Below, one piece after another: positions 38,326-50,925 of a stretch of DNA of 64,000 bases (its first letter is position 1; every line of letters starts with the position of its first letter). This DNA is from Chaetorhynchus papuensis (Eukaryota; Chordata; Aves; Passeriformes; Rhipiduridae). The stretch is from positions 112,858 through 176,857 of the forward strand of contig VWYX01000923.1 of the NCBI GenBank assembly GCA_013396525.1, given 5' to 3'. Both the position numbers and the translations under genes were made by a program. The notes under the pieces were generated by a model. That model searched no databases. It worked only from the letters and a program-made list of their open reading frames with translations, and was not told the DNA's origin.

Positions 38326-41300
38326 TCTGTCATGAGGTTGATTTAGAGATATCTTTTTTGTGTCAGGATAACCTAAAATATTCTACCACTTACACTTATG
38401 TTGCATCATTTCTATAAAACAGACTTGATTAGAAGTTGAATTTTGAGGAATTGTTGTTGTTGTTTGGTGAAATATTGATCCTTTTTGACGAATAGATCTA
38501 TCTGGATGCATTTTCAATATGAACCAAAGGAACAAAATGCAGAAGAACATAACATTTTAGGAGAAGCAAATAGCTTTTTATGTGCTTAGGGAACGGCTCC
38601 TTTCTTTACAACGAGCAAAGCCAACCTAGAAAAATAAAAATACTTGATTAGGTGAAAGAAACATTCGTATGTGAAGTAAAGGCTCTGTAATTCTTCAAAA
38701 CTATGTGTCTTAATTGAAATGTGTGTGTCTATGGGTGAGAGTGAAGTATGTGGACATTTATACATGCTCACATACAGTCTTGTAAATGCCCCCCACCGGA
38801 AATTAGGAGTTGTTATTATTGATACTATTATTTATATTATTAAAGAGGCAGTTCATGTCCTGATTCTCAATTATTCAGCATTTTTAAGTGACTGAGTCAC
38901 ACGCAGTGTATCATTAACTTGACAAGGACAACTTCATCTAAATTTGACATCTTCCTGCTTTTCGTATGTTCCTCGTTCCAGTATTTCCTCTTTCATATGC
39001 TGAAGATTTCTATTCTAAATTCTCATTTGGGAACAAAAAATGTCAAAATATAGTCAATTATAAAATAAATACATTAATTATACTCCCCAGAATCTACATT
39101 TTGCATAGAAATGTGAGTAGATGCTGGATGCTGAAGTAACTGAGTAAGGTCAACAGAGATATGTATATGTTCATTTTAGAAGTATAATTGTCATCTTAAA
39201 TAAAGATTATGTAATAAATCAAGACGTGTGGGTTAACTGTGACAGCTTATCTTGTCTTGTGTTTAGCATACATTTCTATATGTACTCACATGTGATTTCT
39301 GTTAGGTGTGCTTTCTTCTGGTTATTACATATTTTTCACTATATTGCTCTATCACATATGTCCCTTTTAATACTTTAATTTTCTTTGTTTTGAAGGCAAT
39401 TCAATTTTATGGGCTCAGTCCTGTTCATTGTTTCTTTCACTTGTCCTTCTTTTCATTATTATTTTAGTAGGATTCTGCCGTACTTTGATTTTGGTTTTGT
39501 TCATTCTAGTCACCAAACCACATTTAATCTCTCCAAATCTTTGCCCTTGCCTCACCTGATATTTTCCAGATATGACTAGGCAGTCTTTGCACATTTTATC
39601 CGCTTTGCAGTCTGTCTGCTGCTCTTCTGTGCTGTTTGTCATGTGCTGTTTGCTCACACTTCTCTGGGTAAGGAGTGAAAATATCCTTGATCAAGTGATC
39701 CTCCAAGACTGCTGAAGGGCAGCAAACATTCTTCAGCTGAAAAGAAGCTAAGGAGCACAAAATGCTGTTGCACCAAGATACCCAGAATTTTCTGAGTCGG
39801 AAAGAAACTACAGAAGCAACTGTCTCTATTTGTGTAGTCTGAGGATTTCCAAAGGCATTGGTTCACTAACACTGTCCAGATTTTGCCTTCTATTATGACA
39901 GAGAAGGCCCTAGAACTATGACACAATAAAAGTAAAAATGGCAGTTCATTTTCATGTTTGAACCTTCAGAATTTCCTTTTCTCTGCTTGAACATCTTACC
40001 AAGTGCCACCACAGATTTTCATATAATTAGAATATTTGAGCACTTTTAAGAAAAGCTAAAAACAAATCAGTTAAGAACTTCTTCTTCTACCTATTCCTCC
40101 ATTATTGAATCATTTTTCTGCTCATCCAACCATCAGAAACATATTATTTCCACTGCAGTTCATGGCCTTTCACCACTTGATTCTGCCTTGCCTTCCAAAA
40201 TTATTTTTTTTTAAATTGATTCCTTCCTTTTACCAGAATGGGAATCCAAAAGACAGTTTGTCTTTTCCAGGACTTAAGGAATAAGAATTCTTTGATGGGT
40301 TAATCTAACTGAATTGCTTCTAACATATAGTTCAGTGGAACACAAAAATCTGGGAGCCTTTTCAAGGGACTCTTCTAGATATTTCTAAATCTAAAAGAAC
40401 AAGCCACTACCAGACACTTTAAGTTCAATAATTTGTTGGTTTATGATCCTCTGTCCCATATAACAGGGCCCTCAACCACAAAAGTCTGAACACCGCACAG
40501 TTTAGGAAGGGGAAATATTTTCTACGTGTACAGAGAATCTCTCTCAAAAACAGAACCCAGAATCCTGAATCAGAGAGAACTAAAGTGAGTGGTGATAATA
40601 ACAACGATAAACAAATCAATGTAAAAAAAAAAAAAACCTAATGTGGAAAAACAAACCAATTTATGTAATTAAGGCATTAATATTGATACATTGGGTGTAA
40701 GATGGATGCACAAGCTCTAACATGACCCCTCAACCAGTAATCCCAGGCTAAGTGGCAAGAACATAATCAAACCCACGTAAATTCTTTACTCAAGGGAGGA
40801 ATACTGACAGTCCTTATACATGGTAACATTAATAATCACTTCTATCAGGGATGTGGAAGCCTGTGCAACACCATTCACGTTTACCTCATCCTCTGCAAAA
40901 TTCTTGTTGTTTTAAATTTTAGCTTTCGTAATACAATACAATATACAAAATATAGAGAAAAATTACATCAAGTCATGTAATCTTAATTGATAATGCTTAC
41001 TAAGAGAAAAAATGCATTTAGAGACTAATACGCATCTGGGAAGAAGTGGAAGAATACAAGTTACCTGTACTAAAATAAGACTAGGACAAAATGGCTTTTA
41101 AAACTTGTTTAGATGGTTTCCATCCTCTTAAAAAAAATACAACCTTGTTCCAACTTGAGTAAGTTTGGTGGTCCACCAAAAAAAAAAAAAAATAGAGACA
41201 TCAGGCCAAATTACCAGGCTAAAATTGAAATACATTAGGAAAGCTGAAGGAAAGTTAGTCAGGAGCATTTAAATAGAGCAGGTTTTCACCACCAAGTGCT

Positions 41301-43466
41301 AAATCAGCAGAATTTGGCTGTTTCATCGCTGCCATGTCTCTTGACAAACAGGAAAATCTTGTCTGGGCTAATGTCAGTTTTTGTGCCATCTTATGCAGGG
41401 TCTGGCTCCACAAGGTCTGCTGGTCTGAGCTCGGCCCTGCATGTACATTGCCTTGGGGACAGGGACCCGGTGCTTTCAGAAACCACTGCTCTGGAAAGAG
41501 CTGCCAGGTGGACAGCTTGGGGTCACAGCCATGAAAGCTTCCAGATTTCCAGAACAGCTGGTGCTCTGCACTAACTGACATCCACAGTCATGGAAAACAT
41601 CTGAGCAGACAGGGGAGAACACAATTGCACAGTTTTCTTGCTACAATGTCGTCTTTTCTGTAAAATCCACATTAAAAAGTTATGATTTGAGTCAGACAGG
41701 TAGAAGAACTTTTGACCCTTTGAGAATGTGACAAGTAAAAAATCCCAGTAGGAGACTGGGAAATGGCTTTTCCAGTCCTATGCCATAGCCACACTCTGTT
41801 TTCCCTATAGGTAGTCCCTCCTTGTTGTCTATCCAAGGTATTGCTGCATTCTTTTCCTGATAGAAACCTCCATTACAGAGAGATATTTTGTTAAATTTCA
41901 TGCACAAAACACAATTATAGACATAAATGCCAGTACTGAATCAAATTAGATATGCCAAAGGTAAAATTTCTCAAGTGATAGTGCTCCCTTCCATAGGAAT
42001 TTATGAAGTGTTTTTAAATTTTGTTACAGGTAAAAGGTCAAATCATTAAATGTGAATCCTTTTAACCATTAAGCAATGATACATGTATTAGCATTTTTAG
42101 AAAGCCATTCACAGAACAGTTTATAATTTTATTTTATGGCTCTTAAAAGATTTTGCACTCTCACTTATAACCTTTCACCTGCAAACACTGGAAACTGGAA
42201 AAAAGTTTCCCATTTATTTAATTTCTACTGTAGTTCCATGTCAATAAAACTAATCAGGACCTCATTTATCAACAAGAATCTCTTTGGTCATAACACAGTC
42301 CTCAGAAAATACAACAAGAGTATATAATACAATTGCAAAAAATGGGAGCTTTTAGAATTTTCACTGATGCCAACTTCTGTGCATGTTTGGGAACAAGGGG
42401 GGAGCTAGAAACATATAACAAGATAAAGAAGGCAACATCTGTAAACATACCTATTTAATTTGATACAGAAAGATTATAAAGTCCTCACACAACAGAAACC
42501 CTGTTCTCCATTTCTGGAATCATAGCAAGTGAACTTCTTTATGTCAATAACAAGCCATAATACCTGAAAGTCAAGGTCTGTAATGAAAAGGTTCCTGCAT
42601 GTCTGTGGAAACTCCTTGCCTTCCAAAAGTTTGGACAAATTGTGATCTGCCATTTTAAAAAATCTGTATAACATCCAAAAACGTAACCTTTTATTTGACT
42701 CTGTGTGACCGTACACAGATCTCAGAGTCTTCAGGTGTTTTTTCGGTAATTCAGCGTAGGAATCTGTAGGAACATGGTAAGTATCCAATTTGGCCTGTGC
42801 ACACACACCCAGCATACAAGTTAACAAACTCAGTGGACTTTAGATCCCATTTCAAAAGAAAAAGCTTAAAGATATCAGAAACTTTTTCATAACCGAAACA
42901 TTCAATGTGTCAAAAATACCTTAAATGAAAAGATGAACCCTTTTATCACGTTCTGTAGGAGGAAAATACTGATAATAGGAATGTTTAGGTTTTTAGTTAA
43001 AACTCTCTGTACATCACAGCTTTAGCAAAATTTGGAATTCTATTTGATGCCAGCAAGTACAACTTTCTGAGAAAAATAGTAGGAAAATGAGAAACACAGT
43101 TTGACAGCACACAAAAAAAATCTTCAAAGAAAACACAACAATATGTACTGCAACACATTTCTCTTTCAAATCAACACGTAATCCTACAAGCATCTTAACA
43201 AAAGGAAGTACTTAGTTATCAAAATACATATAATATTGTACAAGGTTGTATAAATGGAGTAACATTTTTTTTTGACATTCATATAGTCAAGGGAAAAAAT
43301 TCAGTGCTTTCCTTCAGTCCAAAACATAATACCTGTATTTTTTTTTATTTTAAAAAGAATTAATCTTAAAAACATATATAAATAAAACCAAAAAGTGTGA
43401 TTTCCCTTTCCAAATTCAGCTGGTTTTGATAGCTGCCTTTAGATGCAAAGCATCTGCACATGGTTC
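38326..43466. other. Unique AT-rich DNA with one GC-richer patch
   Basis: No gene recognised. About 41280-41580 is clearly richer in GC than its flanks and open in several frames (up to 108 codons minus, 41255-41581), with no recognisable domain. The minus-strand 117-codon ORF at 42474-42827 also lacks any domain I know. Poly(A) runs at about 40622-40637 and 41178-41193 have no element attached that I can identify. Confidence 0.5.
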
Positions 43467-43551
43467 TTATGTTACCTTATTTTATTTTATATCTTATGCT
43501 ATGTTGTTATGTTATACTATGTTATGTTATGCTATGCAGTGTTACATTACG
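43467..43551. repeat. Imperfect pentanucleotide (TTATG/CTATG) repeat
   Basis: A run of variants of ATGTT and ATGCT five-base units (for example GTTATACTATGTTATGTTAT). It gives the artificial peptide MLYYVMLCY in the overlapping ORF. Confidence 0.8.
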
Positions 43552-46500
43552 TCTTAGAAGATAGTATTTCACAAAATTCTGAATACATTATTTTTAAAAA
43601 TATCTGCCAAAAAAACTTGAAATCTGGATTATGCTGCCCTATCTCTTACCACCTTACTTCTGCAATATTCCACCACAAGGAAGACTTATGAAGACTTCTT
43701 TTGAAAAGGTTAATTTATTAAAAGTAAAGCTGTTTTAAAGATAATCCTAAAGAACTTTTAGAAAGAAGACAGGGAAGATTCTGGGTAGAAGGAAAAAATA
43801 TTCTTGAGAATGCAGCTCTTTCGTTAGCAGTGTGTTTATTTGGAAACATTGAAAAAGAAGGGTGAGGGTGTTGGGTCTTTTGTTTGTTTTGTTGTTTGGA
43901 GACTTTTGGGGGGTTTCTGGCTATTATGAGGAATATGAAGTACTCATATTCATGCTCAGATCCGTATGCTTTCTCTGCCAGTATCAAAGTACTTTCTATC
44001 AACCTCCTTTTCTACCACCTAGGTTTCAGTACATATCTGTTTTCAGATTAGCATTTCCCCCTGAATAGATACTCAGCATATTTAATAAGTGACACAGGGT
44101 CCCTTGTTTCATTCATTCTTTTTTTGTTTGCATGTAATCTTAAATCCTAGTTATTAATTAGATCATGCCTTATTTCCCTATAAGATTTTTACATTATGGT
44201 CATCAATACTTACTCTTTCAAATCCTTCCTGACAAGAAAAATTATGTTCCATGGGGTTAATGTAGATTAAAATGTCCATGGCAGAACATCTGTGTGAGAC
44301 TGAGAGATAAACTTTTCTTGCTCAGTAAACAACGCTTGGGAGCACATTCTGTAACAATGCAAATAATTAGCGAATTGCATGAAGAGCTTTTATTCTCCTC
44401 CAGAAGAGAAATTAAAAGAAACTACTAGCTCTGGGAAAGGAGTTCAATTCTTTGTAACATGATAAGACACAAAGCTACTCAAGAAAACATAATAATCCCA
44501 TTTTTAAAACAGCAGAGTGACTTCTAAATATAGTTCATCCCTAAGCATTAAACTATCTAAAATTCTGAATCAGATTCTGAATGTGCTAAATATTAATTGC
44601 AAAGTAGGTGTTTAAGGGAAACTGAAAATCATGGAATTCAAAATATCAGTAATTGGAGTTTCCTCAGTATCAACCCAAACATCTTTAGCTCTGACTGTAA
44701 TGAATTCTCTCGTATCAAATCGATTTTCTGTACTCGCCAGTATTAGAGAAAATCATTTTTATGGAAAAATCCTTTAAGAATGTAAAATGTAAAGAATATA
44801 ATCTTTCAAATATAAATTAACTTGGTATAGAAACAGCAACAAGGGCTTAATTTGGTACAATAAAATATCAGCTTAATTCTTTGAACTAAAAAAAAAAAAT
44901 AGGAAACCCATACACGCAATAACCTAAAGGAAACAACAAAGGGCAGTGAGCCACATGACTGTATTGTGATCCATGGCACCCATAACATTAGTCTAGACAG
45001 CAGACAATAAATGACTAAATATTTTATTCTATGCATCTACAACAGCAGGCCTGAAAACCTCAAGAGACTTGAATTTGCAGTAAAGGGGAAATACTTCTCA
45101 TGATATTTTTTTTTATTTTCTTGGGTAGCTTCAATATGATCAACCCAGGAAGGCTTTCCTGGAAAATATCTACATTCTGTTTGCTTCCAGCAGCTTGGTG
45201 AGACATATTATGTTCTTAGTGTCAATCTTATGACATAGTTCCTTGAGAAATCTAGTCTGTGACAGCATGACGCGGCTTATGAGGATATCAGGAAGTAAAT
45301 GTAAAGGTATTATAGAGCATTACCAATGCTAAAGGGTGCTATAAAGGTGATTACTTTGAAGCTCAGGATAAGCTACATTTCTAGCTATCTTTCTTACTGC
45401 CCTAGACTCCTAATTTGAAAGAAATGTTTCAGTCACTCTTTGCAAAAGCAGATTTTGAAGCAGCCCCGGGAGAGATAAAAAGCGCTGGAGCATTTATTAC
45501 AGTCTGTCCAAGAAATAACAGGGTTAATAATGTTTGATAAGCCTACGCAATGTAAAGAGTGAAAAGAACTGATGCATTTTTAAAGGGATTGTCAGTCCCA
45601 CTTGAGGCAGGCGCAATAGTCACCCAGAGAACTCTGTCAGTAAGCAATGTCATTAATAATGATTCATGGGTATGGATATTCACAACAGCTGTGTCCTCAC
45701 CTTTAAGTACCTCATACAATATTTAGAAAGTGCTGGGAGATATTGCAGCAGGGAAGCAACTAAATTGCTAGGAGGCAATGCTGGTTTAAATTGTTTAATG
45801 TTCCTCCTTGAAACTGGTATACCGATTTTTCAGAGTGAATCTCTCTTCTTCCGTCTCTCTCCAATAAACCTGTGGCAAGCAAAATGAGCAACATGCTAAT
45901 CATCTAGTCAGTGAAATCTTACAACGGTGTGATGCGTTGGCATCAACACAAATATATATCCTCAGCTTATGAATAAGTTGTCTGTTACCAATCATCCTTC
46001 CTCCATTAACACAGAATAGAAACATATGGAGCAGTTTCCCAGGAACATCTTGAATTTTAAAAATCATAAGTAGTCAATGTTCCTTTTTTTGTTTTACTCT
46101 GCGCTGTTGTAGTTCAAAAGCATGAATTCGTTGTTTTCATGAAATAAGATGTATTTCATCATCAGACTCAGCAAAAATAACTACATTCTAATTATTCTTG
46201 AAAACAGGACAAATGCCTAGTAAAATACTCCTCTTGTCATCTTTAAGGACTATAAAAAAAGAGCTCTAAAATTACAAACTAAAACTGCTTAAATGTTAAC
46301 AGTATTGCCTATATTGCAATGTTCAAAAGAACACAGTGAGTTTTTTGTAGGAGGGAATCACCAAAAGGTAGGTCCATGTACAGTTCCTGGACTCTTCCCA
46401 TCCTAATTTACTGAATGACTGAACTTTGGCCCCAGAGCTCACCCATGGATGGCATGAAAGCAAATACAAACACAAATAAGTTACAATTTCCTAGTTGTTT

Positions 46501-46739
46501 TAGCAATTCAGGACCATCTTCAAGACAAGATAATATTATATTATAGTCTATTAGCATATATTATTAGTATCTGATTCAATTTACCAGTATACATCTCAGA
46601 AAGTATCCTAAGCACACTACTGGTGTTTCAGGTCATGAGCCATAGACTCTACACCTTCTCAAATAGTGTTCGTCTTCTGCCAGTCCTCAGTGTAAAATTG
46701 ACAAACTTTTGAATTGTCACTGCTGGCTTTGCATGAACA
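43552..46739. other. Unique DNA including a conserved-looking stretch
   Basis: No gene recognised. The segment 45240-45700 is listed separately as a candidate regulatory element. The remainder is AT-rich with short ORFs only. Confidence 0.5.
45240..45700. promoter_or_regulatory. Candidate conserved non-coding element
   Basis: In an otherwise CpG-poor region this stretch keeps several CpGs (GACGCGG near 45270, CCCGGG near 45464, AGCGCT near 45482, CTACGC near 45543, GGCGC near 45610). It also holds clustered homeobox-like and GATA-like words (GTTAATAATG, CATTAATAATGATTC, AGATAAAAAG). All frames hold stops, so it is not an exon of length. It matches no repeat that I recognise. Conservation is inferred, not shown. 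Confidence 0.3.
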
Positions 46740-47246
46740 ATGCATGGCTGTCACAGGCAGAGCAGGAGCTTCAGACAAAGCTGATTAGACAAATCCTCCC
46801 ATTGAGTCACAAGGTACAGGAAGGACCCCCTTGCTTTCTAAACTCTTTCTTAGAGTCGCCTGGGTGTGGCTGGATCCAATCCTAGACCCAGACTTAGTCA
46901 ACAGTTTATGTTTAAAGGATTATAAAGGTATAACTAAACCTTTATACCATCTTGTTCTACAGGATTAAGCACGACAAACAAATATATTTATGTAAATAGA
47001 ATGAATAATTAATTTAAATTGATTCAAATAATTAAAATGATTAGCCAAAAATATAAATCAGAATTATTCACCATGCAGTACAGATATTTGTAACTACTAG
47101 GAGAGCATAATGTGTTTTGAAGCAATTTTGAAGCAATTAGATAAAAGCAATTATAGTGACACAATTATATTTAAGCTAGCAAAACAATTATTAAGTAGAG
47201 ATTGATGACACTTACCCATACCAATGCCTGTGGGCAAATCTTTTTC
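46740..47246 (-). other. Possible degenerate retroelement sequence downstream of an LTR-like promoter
   Basis: The sequence 46780-46960 (GAGTCACAAGGTACAGG, CTGGGTGTGGCTGGATCC, CAGACTTAGTCAACAG blocks) has the look of interspersed-repeat DNA, but I cannot place it in a family. On the minus strand a consensus splice donor, GG followed by GTAAGT, lies at 47210-47217. The assignment as part of the neighbouring LTR-like element is inference. Confidence 0.25.
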
Positions 47247-47689
47247 TGTCAGCCTTAAGGAGTAACACTGAGGGGCATCCCCACACCTTAGGGAGATGTG
47301 CTAGAAGTCCTCATTGTGCAAAAATGGGACTGGCTTTTTATAGTATAAAGTGATTGTCAGCCATATGTATTTTTTAGATTATGTGTTGTCAAGTTTACTC
47401 AGAAAAATATGCTTTGTGCTCAAAAAGGTGTCAGCAGCTCCTTGCTTCATCCTGACTCCCCGCCCTCTGTCAGGGTCTGCACACTCTTGCTGCTTCCAGA
47501 CTCAGTCAGGGAGCACCCGTCTTGCATGTCCTCGTGGTGGTCAAGCTTGTCTCAGCATTCCTTGACTCTAAAAGCAGCAGAAAGACCCTCTTTGCTTGAT
47601 CTTATCCCTGATGGGATCTTCCTTGCTCCACCAAGCAGCAGACCTTCCTTGCTCAAGCCATCACTGAAAACTTGTAAAAAAGTGTGACA
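47247..47689 (-). promoter_or_regulatory. LTR-like promoter candidate (minus strand)
   Basis: Read on the minus strand the segment begins TGTCACAC (47689) and ends GGCTGACA (47247), which are LTR-like TG...CA ends. It contains a TATA box (ACTATAAAAAGCC, about 47331-47344) and is GC-richer in the upstream half (47430-47660). A strong splice donor follows at 47216/47215, about 120 bp past the TATA box. No target-site duplication is visible (ACCAC against TTTTC), and no primer-binding site is obvious. It could be a decayed LTR, a cellular lncRNA promoter, or chance. Confidence 0.35.
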
Positions 47690-48729
47690 ACCACTCTCAA
47701 GCTTAAGGACCATGATCAATTTCAAGCTGTTGCAAAGCTGTTGCATCCCTGCTTAGGCAGAGTATCCCTATAGCATGGCACTAATGGTGTGCAGCAACAG
47801 CAGGGGGACTGCTATGAAGAAGGATTCTTTCACCCTGGCATAGGCCTCCTGCACCAGAGCCAAGCCAGCAGCAAAAGCTGAGTGACTCCTGAAGTGATGA
47901 TTGGAAACGCTGCTTTGTGGATCAGAAAAATTGCAGAAGTAACCCTGCCAACCATCCTACTTCTAACTACTTCATGCCTTTAAGTAGTATTCTGCACCAG
48001 TAGCTGGAACACTGATCCTGTCAGTGCTGATTAACACCAGAGGCGTTATTGCCAAGTGATTCCACTCTCCCTAGCATCTTGTCATGTAAGAGCTTGGAAT
48101 GACAGCACCTAATCAGAGCCTGCTGTTTAACAGTTGGAGCTCATAGATGAACATATCTGGAGATACCACTTAGTCTCTCCATAACTATTATTCATGCCTA
48201 CCAAGCACTCACTGTCTTCCCACCTCATTCTTTTACCATTTACAGGCATAAACAATTCTTTCAGTCAGTATGAAAACTTTGATACAGAGAAAATACACAT
48301 AGAAGTGGCTCTTACTAAGAAACAAAACAATCTTCTGGGGAACCCAGTTAGACTGCTTTTCATGGGCCAGTCTTCTACAATATGCTTTGTTTATTGAATC
48401 CATGGAAACCTCTAAACTAAGTGGTATAAAGAATACTAGTTGTTAAAGCATCTCTTTCATTTTGATCCATAAAATATTATAAAACATTTCAACCTGTATT
48501 TTATTTCCCTAGCAAATTCAGTTTTTTTACAAAACATCTATTGGGAGTCTAAAATGTAGTACTCATAAAGATACAAATCCTTGTAAAAACACAAACCCGT
48601 GCAGCTCAGATTTCAGTTGCTAGCACTTCCTGAGAGAGAAAACCACAAAAATTAACCAAAAAATAGTTCAATCACCAAACAAAATTAATAACTCTCCCTT
48701 TCTCTTTCCTGAAATCTTGTTCAGTATCA
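47690..48729. other. Unique DNA, no gene recognised
   Basis: Mixed composition with no recognised repeat. ORFs are at most 67 codons. About 47990-48180 is GC-richer than its flanks, without other signals. Confidence 0.5.
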
Positions 48730-48985
48730 CCAAACCACAGAATAATAAAGTTTTTAAAAGATCTCTGGAGATTGTTCAGTTCAAGAGCTCTTCTCAAGCA
48801 AGGTCAAATACATCAGGTTGCTCAGGGTTATGTCCAGTCAGGTTTTGAGTATTTGCAAAGATGGAGCCACCCCAACCTCTCTAGAAACCTATTCCAGTAT
48901 TTGAACACCCTCACACTCAAAGAGAAAAATGTTTAATTTTCTTATGTTTAAGTGCAATTTCCTATATTTCAGCCTTATTATTAAA
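48730..48985 (-). mobile_element. CR1 LINE fragment e (old, divergent)
   Basis: Reverse-complement CR1 3' part: ACCACAGAATAATAAAG (eroded terminus), AGATCTCTGGAGATTGTTCAG, CTCAAGCAAGGTCAAATAC, AGGTTGCTCAGGG, GTCCAGTCAGGTTTTGAGTA, AGATGGAGCCACCCCAACCT and AACACCCTCACACTCAAAGA. The same subfamily layout (CTCTGGAGA...CCTGCT...GTTGCCCAGG) is seen in fragment f. Confidence 0.85.
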
Positions 48986-49899
48986 TAAATCGTTGTGGAT
49001 TCAAATTAAGGCACTCATTTTCATCTGTGACTTACATGGACATTCAAACTTCCACTTGCAGAAATGAAAGACAAATTCATTGCCACCAAAACTTTGAATA
49101 TTTTTTCATAATTGAGTTTTCAATTGGATTGATAACCTACAGGGTAACCAAGGGCAGAAATTTATCCATTGGCATAGGATTTTTGTCTGCTTTTGGGGCA
49201 AAGATCAGTGAAATAAAGTAGATTTTTAATCACACTTCTTATTAGTTTTGCCTCAAAAGGGGACAACAGACAGTTGGCTAATTCAATGCCATGAGACAAA
49301 GAGTGCACACTTGCCCTAAGCTGAAGATCAGCCAGCTGTCACAATCAGCTGCACCAGGCAGGTTTCCAATTTATGAAGTAGAACATTTAACATATTGGTT
49401 CAAAACACCTACCCTCTTGCCAATCATGTGAAAACGAAATTAGCTATGGTCAATTTAGCTATAAGGAGAACATAGAAGGATAATCCGCCACCTTATTTAG
49501 CAGTATTTCTTTGTCCCCAAGAGTGTACACCTCCCATGCCTGTTGAATTATCAAAGGGAAAACACATTTCATTACTAATTTTCGGAAGGCGGAAAATAAT
49601 CTACACACTTTTTAAAATTGGACCACCTCAAAGTCAGTATAGAAAAACTGTAACAATATCTTGGCATGTAAACCTAGCATTTAAAATTCAGAAGGAAATG
49701 TTAAAGCTCATTGCCAGCAAGATTTAAATTTTTTTTGCTGGTCTGCTTTTAATATTTTGTCTCTTGAAGATATCTTGTTTAATAGTGCAGAAATTAGCTT
49801 CACAGAAACAAATGGTCAAAAGCATTAAGAGTAGTCAGTCATCTAAGTCCTACTGAAGCTCCCACTTCATTTATGAGGATTTACTTGAGTAAAATGGTT
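48986..49899. other. Unique AT-rich DNA between CR1 fragments
   Basis: No recognised gene or repeat. Short ORFs only. Confidence 0.55.
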
Positions 49900-50205
49900 T
49901 CACAGAATCACTGAATGGTTGTGGTTGGAAAAAACCTCTGGAGACCACAGGGATCCCCTGCTAAAGTACATTCTCCTGGAGCTGGTTGCCCAGGACCACA
50001 TCCAATAAGGTTTTGAATATATCCAGAGAAAAAGACTCCACAACCTCTCTGAACAGCCTCTTCCAGTGCTCTGGCATGCTCAAAGTAAGTAATTTTCTCA
50101 TATTCATATGGAACTTCTTGTGTTTTATTTTTTGCCTATTATTCTGTCACTCGACACCACTAAAAAGAGTCTTCACTGGACACCACCAAAAAGAGTCCCA
50201 TCCTT
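49900..50205 (-). mobile_element. CR1 LINE fragment f with a 26-bp tandem duplication
   Basis: Reverse-complement CR1: terminus TTTCACAGAATCACTGAATGG, then GTTGTGGTTGGAAAAAACC, TCTGGAGACC, GTTGCCCAGGACCACATCC, AGACTCCACAACCTCTCTG and CCTCTTCCAGTGCTCTGGC. Near its inner end GACACCAC-N-AAAAAGAGTC occurs twice (50153-50171 and 50179-50197, period 26). It is truncated there and abuts fragment g within about 10 bp. Confidence 0.9.
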
Positions 50206-50213
50206 AAGATGTT

Positions 50214-50925
50214 TCACAGAATCACAGAATATTCTGAGTTGGAAAAGACCTTCAAGGATCATCAAGTCCATCTCTTAAGTGAATGTCCCCTACAAAGATA
50301 AAATCCACAAATTGTTGGCATTATTAACACCATGATCCAACCACCTGAGCACATCTCAGGGCCAGTTGTATGCATACAGATAAGATCACCTCTCAGCCAT
50401 CCCTTCTTGAAGATAATCAGTCCCAGCTACCTCAGTATTTCCTCATAGGAGAGGTGCTCCAGGTCCCTCAGCATCTTTGCAGCCTTCCTCTGAACCTTTT
50501 CCAGAAGCTCCAACTCTACATTACAGAGGAGCCCAGACCTGGACACAGAACCCCAGATGTGGCCTCATCAGAGCAGAGTAGAGGGGCAGGATGACCTTCC
50601 TTGACCTGCTGGCCACAGTCTTCCTGATGCAGCCCAGGATGCCATTGGCTTTGGCCAACCCACCTCCCAGTCCAGTCATGTAACCCACACTTCCCGAGCC
50701 TACCTATAAGGGTGTTATGGGAGACAGTGTCAGCAGCCTTGACATCCACACATCCACTGCTCTCCCCTCATCAGTCATGCCATTCCATCACAGAAGTCTA
50801 TTAGAATGGTCAGGCACGATTCCCCCATGGTGAAGCCATTTGACTACTCCTGGTAACCTTCCTTTCTTTCGCTTGTTTAGAGAAGACATTCGTGAGATAT
50901 TTTTAACATCTTTCAGGGATGGAGG
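50214..50925 (-). mobile_element. CR1 LINE fragment g carrying a decayed reverse-transcriptase segment
   Basis: Reverse-complement CR1 starting at TTTCACAGAATCACAGAATA and reading through GAAAAGACCTTCAAGGATCA, AGGAGAGGTGCTCCAGGTCC, TCAGAGCAGAGTAGAGGGGC and on to TGGTCAGGCACGATTCCCCC with GGTGAAGCC. On the minus strand 50516-50749 reads DVKAADTVSHNTLIGRLGKCGLHDWT. That corresponds to the reverse-transcriptase palm segment FSKAFDTVSHNIL of CR1 ORF2, in which the first Asp of the motif is normally a catalytic metal ligand. It then jumps to near the ORF2 C-terminus (HQEDCGQQVKEGHPAPLLCSDEA), so most of the RT domain between is deleted. The left boundary of the ORF part (50925 or slightly beyond) is approximate. 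Confidence 0.88.
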
